From Bacillota bacterium (GTDB taxonomy: Bacteria; Bacillota; Bacilli; Lactobacillales; Streptococcaceae), in NCBI GenBank assembly GCA_021781855.1, contig JAJXWC010000142.1:1-6106 (forward strand): a stretch of 6,106 nucleotides of DNA, given 5' to 3'. The notes below the pieces were generated by a model. The model was not told the origin of the DNA. It did not search any database and was given only the letters and a program-made list of their open reading frames with translations. The position numbers were made by a program, and so were the translations under genes. Below, piece by piece: positions 5,319 through 6,106 of the stretch. Each line of letters opens with the position of its first letter. Position 1 is the stretch's first letter.

Positions 5319-5359
5319 GGTTGCGAATAGAGTAAACGAAGTTTACGTCTTTCGTAACG
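5261..5359 (+). repeat. Tandem diverged hairpin repeat, two units of about 50 bases
   Basis: Unit 1 (5261-5309) and unit 2 (5310-5359) share about three quarters of their bases; for example CTGTTGAGGTTGC against CTGTTAAGGTTGC, and CTTTCGTA in both. Each has a central hairpin with a conserved GAA loop but different stems: GAGC/GCTC in unit 1 and GTAAAC/GTTTAC (5332-5346) in unit 2. Unit 2 extends this with GTTGCGAA (5320-5327) against TTCGTAAC (5351-5358). The stems differ yet pair in both units. A fragment resembling the unit, AGATAGAGCGAA (5366-5377), may be a third, truncated copy. Confidence 0.6.
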
Positions 5360-5418
5360 AAGTGGAGATAGAGCGAATGGATAGTGTAGCGCAGCGCAGA
5401 TGTCAGGTTGTTCACTGA

Positions 5419-5434
5419 TGAAGTAGTCACTTCA
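5419..5434 (+). other. Short perfect hairpin
   Basis: TGAAGT (5419-5424) pairs perfectly with ACTTCA (5429-5434) around AGTC. There is no T run, so it is not a terminator. A small GCG/CGC palindrome lies at 5389-5397. Nothing else was found between the repeats and the promoter at 5468. Confidence 0.4.
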
Positions 5435-5467
5435 AATACAAGAATGTGAATTTTCAGAGTGTTTTCA

Positions 5468-5496
5468 TTGAATTTTTCACAAAGTTTCGTTAAAAT
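5468..5496 (+). promoter_or_regulatory. Promoter of the acidic 153-residue gene
   Basis: TTGAAT (5468-5473) and TAAAAT (5491-5496) are spaced by exactly 17 bases. Transcription should start near 5503, which puts the whole leader element (5510-5582) in the 5' UTR and supports it acting as RNA. Confidence 0.75.
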
Positions 5497-5509
5497 GAGA
5501 TTGAATGAT

Positions 5510-5582
5510 TAGAAGGCTGTGCGAGTATCTGTAAGGCAAGCTTTTGCTTGCTAGGTACTCGTTGAGCGATAGAAAGTGAAAA
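5510..5582 (+). promoter_or_regulatory. Structured leader element, copy C (before acidic gene)
   Basis: It starts TAGAAGGCTGTGCGAGTA and ends in GTTGAGCGATAGAAAG (5561-5576), with the ATG six bases later. The outer stem is GAGTATCT (5523-5530) with AGGTACTC (5553-5560). The internal loop has GTAAG on the 5' side and a single T on the 3' side. The inner stem GCAAGC (5536-5541) pairs with GCTTGC (5546-5551) around TTTT. GCT (5516-5518) can close against AGC (5565-5567). Compared with copy B both stems have changed on both sides while pairing is kept, which indicates selection on structure. It directly follows a good promoter and fills nearly the whole 5' UTR. Confidence 0.68.
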
Positions 5583-6044
5583 ATGATGGACATAAAAGAT
5601 AATTTGAAGGCATCGCTTTTGGGCTTGAAATATGGTGAAGTGACAACGGTTGTAATGATTGAGCGCGGACCGTATGCAGAGCCTGAAGATGTGGTTGAGA
5701 TTGAGGACACAGAAACGGGCGCTTCAAAAATGGCAACGGGTATTTTTGCAGAATTAGCTGCGGAACTTAAGACTGAGAATGAAGATTTAACAGTTGTAAA
5801 GCGGAAAGATGAATTTACGCCGATGCTTCAAGAAGATTTTGACTGGTTTGTTGACGCGATGACAGCGGAGAAACATATTGTGTTTGTAGAGTGCATTGAA
5901 TTGGGGACGACTGAAATTAAAGGCTTTTTGGCGACTTTGAGAGCGCACAATCTGCTTCCTTCAAGTAAGGTGATTTTGCTGGATTTGCCTACTTTGGAAT
6001 ACATGATGCTTAAAGATAGTTTAGCAGGCAGCATTGAATTATAA
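5583..6044 (+). CDS. Acidic hypothetical protein, 153 residues
   Basis: I do not recognise this protein. It is rich in Asp and Glu, with no signal peptide, membrane segment or zinc-binding cluster, so it should be a soluble cytoplasmic protein. The N-terminal half alternates strands and acidic turns (YGEVTTVVMIERG, then EDVVEIEDTETG) and is followed by a helix, FAELAAELKTENED. The C-terminal part, HIVFVECIELGTTEIKGFLA (106-125) and then SKVILLDLPTLEYMMLK, suggests two buried strands each followed by a helix, as in a small alpha/beta fold. The only cysteine is in VFVEC. Translation can start at ATG 5583 or the adjacent ATG 5586, with AGAAAG (5571-5576) as a modest ribosome binding site. It has its own promoter and carries leader copy C, linking it by regulation to the EIIB-like gene. 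No function is proposed. Confidence 0.8.
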   Translation: MMDIKDNLKASLLGLKYGEVTTVVMIERGPYAEPEDVVEIEDTETGASKMATGIFAELAAELKTENEDLTVVKRKDEFTPMLQEDFDWFVDAMTAEKHIVFVECIELGTTEIKGFLATLRAHNLLPSSKVILLDLPTLEYMMLKDSLAGSIEL

Positions 6045-6055
6045 AGCGGAGCCAT

Positions 6056-6106
6056 ATTTAGTGGAAGTTTCAACTCTTACTAAATTTAAGGAGCAAGCTC
6101 ACATCA
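6056..6106 (+). promoter_or_regulatory. Hairpin and Shine-Dalgarno for a gene beginning at the right edge
   Basis: ATTTAGT (6056-6062) pairs perfectly with ACTAAAT (6079-6085), with AAG/CTT (6065-6067/6076-6078) continuing the stem past a GG bulge. AAGGAG (6088-6093) follows, in the run AAGGAGCAAGCT that also precedes the 54-residue gene. No start codon lies within the window after it; the final A could begin an ATG. The downstream gene is probably in one operon with the acidic gene, as no terminator intervenes. Confidence 0.5.

Noticed and set aside
5239..5430. Minus-strand open frame of 63 codons.
   Set aside because: It runs through the tandem hairpin repeats, has no ribosome binding site and shows no protein-like composition.

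Overview
The window reads as chromosomal DNA from a low-GC Gram-positive coccus, most likely a Lactococcus or a close relative in the Streptococcaceae. The evidence is a Gram-positive class I-alpha glutamine synthetase preceded by a MerR-type GlnR with a perfect GlnR operator, RuvB lying near a low-molecular-weight tyrosine phosphatase (an arrangement I recall from streptococci), purine-rich Shine-Dalgarno sites and near-consensus sigma-A promoters. The genus call is inference; nothing here was searched against a database.

Layout, all genes on the + strand: (1) 1-140, the C-terminal end of an ABC-transporter ATPase; (2) 200-364, an unrecognised 54-residue protein, followed by a strong terminator; (3) 433-1434 ruvB, apparently leaderless; (4) 1518-2462, a protein with an N-terminal PTS lactose/cellobiose-type EIIB domain and a degenerate second copy; (5) 2583-3023, a low-molecular-weight protein tyrosine phosphatase with a TTG start; (6) 3110-4857, the glnR-glnA operon behind a GlnR box and a consensus promoter; (7) 4858-5582, about 725 bases without a gene but rich in inverted repeats: a structured glnA 3' UTR with terminator, a possible closed multi-branch RNA (5084-5242), and a tandem pair of diverged hairpin repeats (5261-5359); (8) 5583-6044, an acidic 153-residue protein I do not recognise; (9) a hairpin and a Shine-Dalgarno site for a gene that must begin at or just past the right edge.

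The most interesting signal is a repeated, structured 5' leader. About 75 bases directly before the EIIB-like gene (1443-1517) and before the acidic gene (5510-5582) share nearly identical ends. Their middles differ in sequence yet fold into the same two-part hairpin with compensating changes, and the element ends in the gene's own ribosome binding site. A diverged third copy precedes the 54-residue gene (137-199), where the 16-base 3' block differs from the EIIB-like copy at a single position. These three unlinked genes of unknown role may share one cis-acting RNA control element. The glnRA part is conventional nitrogen control: GlnR represses its own operon when glutamine is plentiful, through feedback-inhibited GlnA.
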